13,932 bases of DNA from Candidatus Omnitrophota bacterium (GTDB lineage: Bacteria > Omnitrophota > Gorgyraeia > 2-01-FULL-45-10): contig JAPLMG010000237.1 in the NCBI GenBank assembly GCA_026387165.1, forward strand, positions 1 to 13,932, in the 5' to 3' direction. How positions within the stretch are numbered: position 1 is the stretch's first letter; the number at the start of each line of letters is the position of its first letter. Shown piece after piece: positions 13,718 to 13,932 of this stretch. Below the pieces are notes generated by a model, which did no database searches, was not told the DNA's origin, and saw nothing but the letters and a program-made list of their open reading frames with translations. A program made the translations under genes and the position numbers.

Positions 13718-13932
13718 ATGAGGATAATAGGCGGAGAGTATAAGAGCCGGTCGATAGCGATGCCCAGTGGCGTCCATATGCGGCCTACGCAGGATAAGGT
13801 CAGAGAGGCCCTATTTAACATATTAGGCGATATCACCGGCAAGAAGGTTCTTGAGCTGTTTGCCGGCAGTGGCGCGTTCGGCATAGAAGCGATATCGAGA
13901 GGAGCCGAGAGCGTAACTTTTGTTGATAATAA
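13718..13932 (+). CDS. rsmD: 16S rRNA (guanine-966 N2)-methyltransferase RsmD, 5' part
   Basis: The start codon follows the recG stop codon with no gap, with a purine-rich ribosome site (AGGGTGGGG) inside the recG end. The 71 residues present match the RsmD N-terminus: MRIIGGEYKSR, RPTQDKVREALFNIL, and the SAM-binding motif I LELFAGSGAFGIEAISRGA. RsmD methylates G966 of 16S rRNA during small-subunit assembly. The gene runs off the window, so the catalytic NPPY motif cannot be seen. recG-rsmD adjacency is common. Confidence 0.93.
   Translation, partial: MRIIGGEYKSRSIAMPSGVHMRPTQDKVREALFNILGDITGKKVLELFAGSGAFGIEAISRGAESVTFVDN

Noticed and set aside
1..13932. tRNA, rRNA or insertion-sequence genes
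   Set aside because: No cloverleaf, rRNA core sequence, transposase or integrase was recognised on either strand by eye.

Overview
The window (13,932 bases) reads as a piece of a bacterial chromosome with dense, mostly plus-strand gene packing. The divergent YchF-like protein, the PrsK-like kinase with an HD-GYP partner, heavy use of ATA isoleucine codons, and many short GC-rich palindromic repeats outside and even inside genes suggest an uncultured lineage of the Omnitrophota (OP3) or Elusimicrobiota kind, probably from a metagenome. This placement is inference; no rRNA gene is present to settle it.

Left edge (1-1870): a cluster of short dispersed repeats, a YchF/DUF933-type protein with a worn-out GTP-binding site and an intact TGS domain, a hairpin terminator, then a strong promoter with a structured 200-base leader and a palindromic repeat. 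These lead to a 64-residue helix-turn-helix (excisionase-type) protein ending in a classic terminator.

Centre (1874-10564): one tightly packed plus-strand gene row. First come five type II fatty-acid/polyketide functions in four reading frames: a ketosynthase homologue that has lost all three catalytic residues (chain-length-factor-like), a protein closely resembling cyanobacterial acyl-ACP reductase, a ketoreductase (FabG) fused in frame to an acyl carrier protein, and a second ketosynthase that keeps its active-site cysteine but is broken in its last third. The break contains about 100 bases that read, in another frame, like the N-terminal part of a membrane pyrophosphatase (HppA). Six bases later comes a membrane sensor histidine kinase, followed by two single-domain response regulators and a GAF/HD-GYP (cyclic-di-GMP phosphodiesterase) protein. 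The simplest reading is an unusual operon that builds an acyl or polyketide chain on a dedicated ACP and releases it reductively as an aldehyde or alcohol, co-transcribed with a phosphorelay/c-di-GMP module. The FabG-ACP join and the damaged ketosynthase are either real rearrangements or assembly errors; both need checking against reads.

Right side (10576-13932): an XRE/cupin regulator on the minus strand with its own near-consensus promoter; then ribosomal protein L28 (rpmB, minus) divergent from recG (plus), followed directly by the start of rsmD, a commonly seen housekeeping neighbourhood. recG carries an in-frame palindromic repeat that codes for about 22 extra residues between its wedge and helicase domains.
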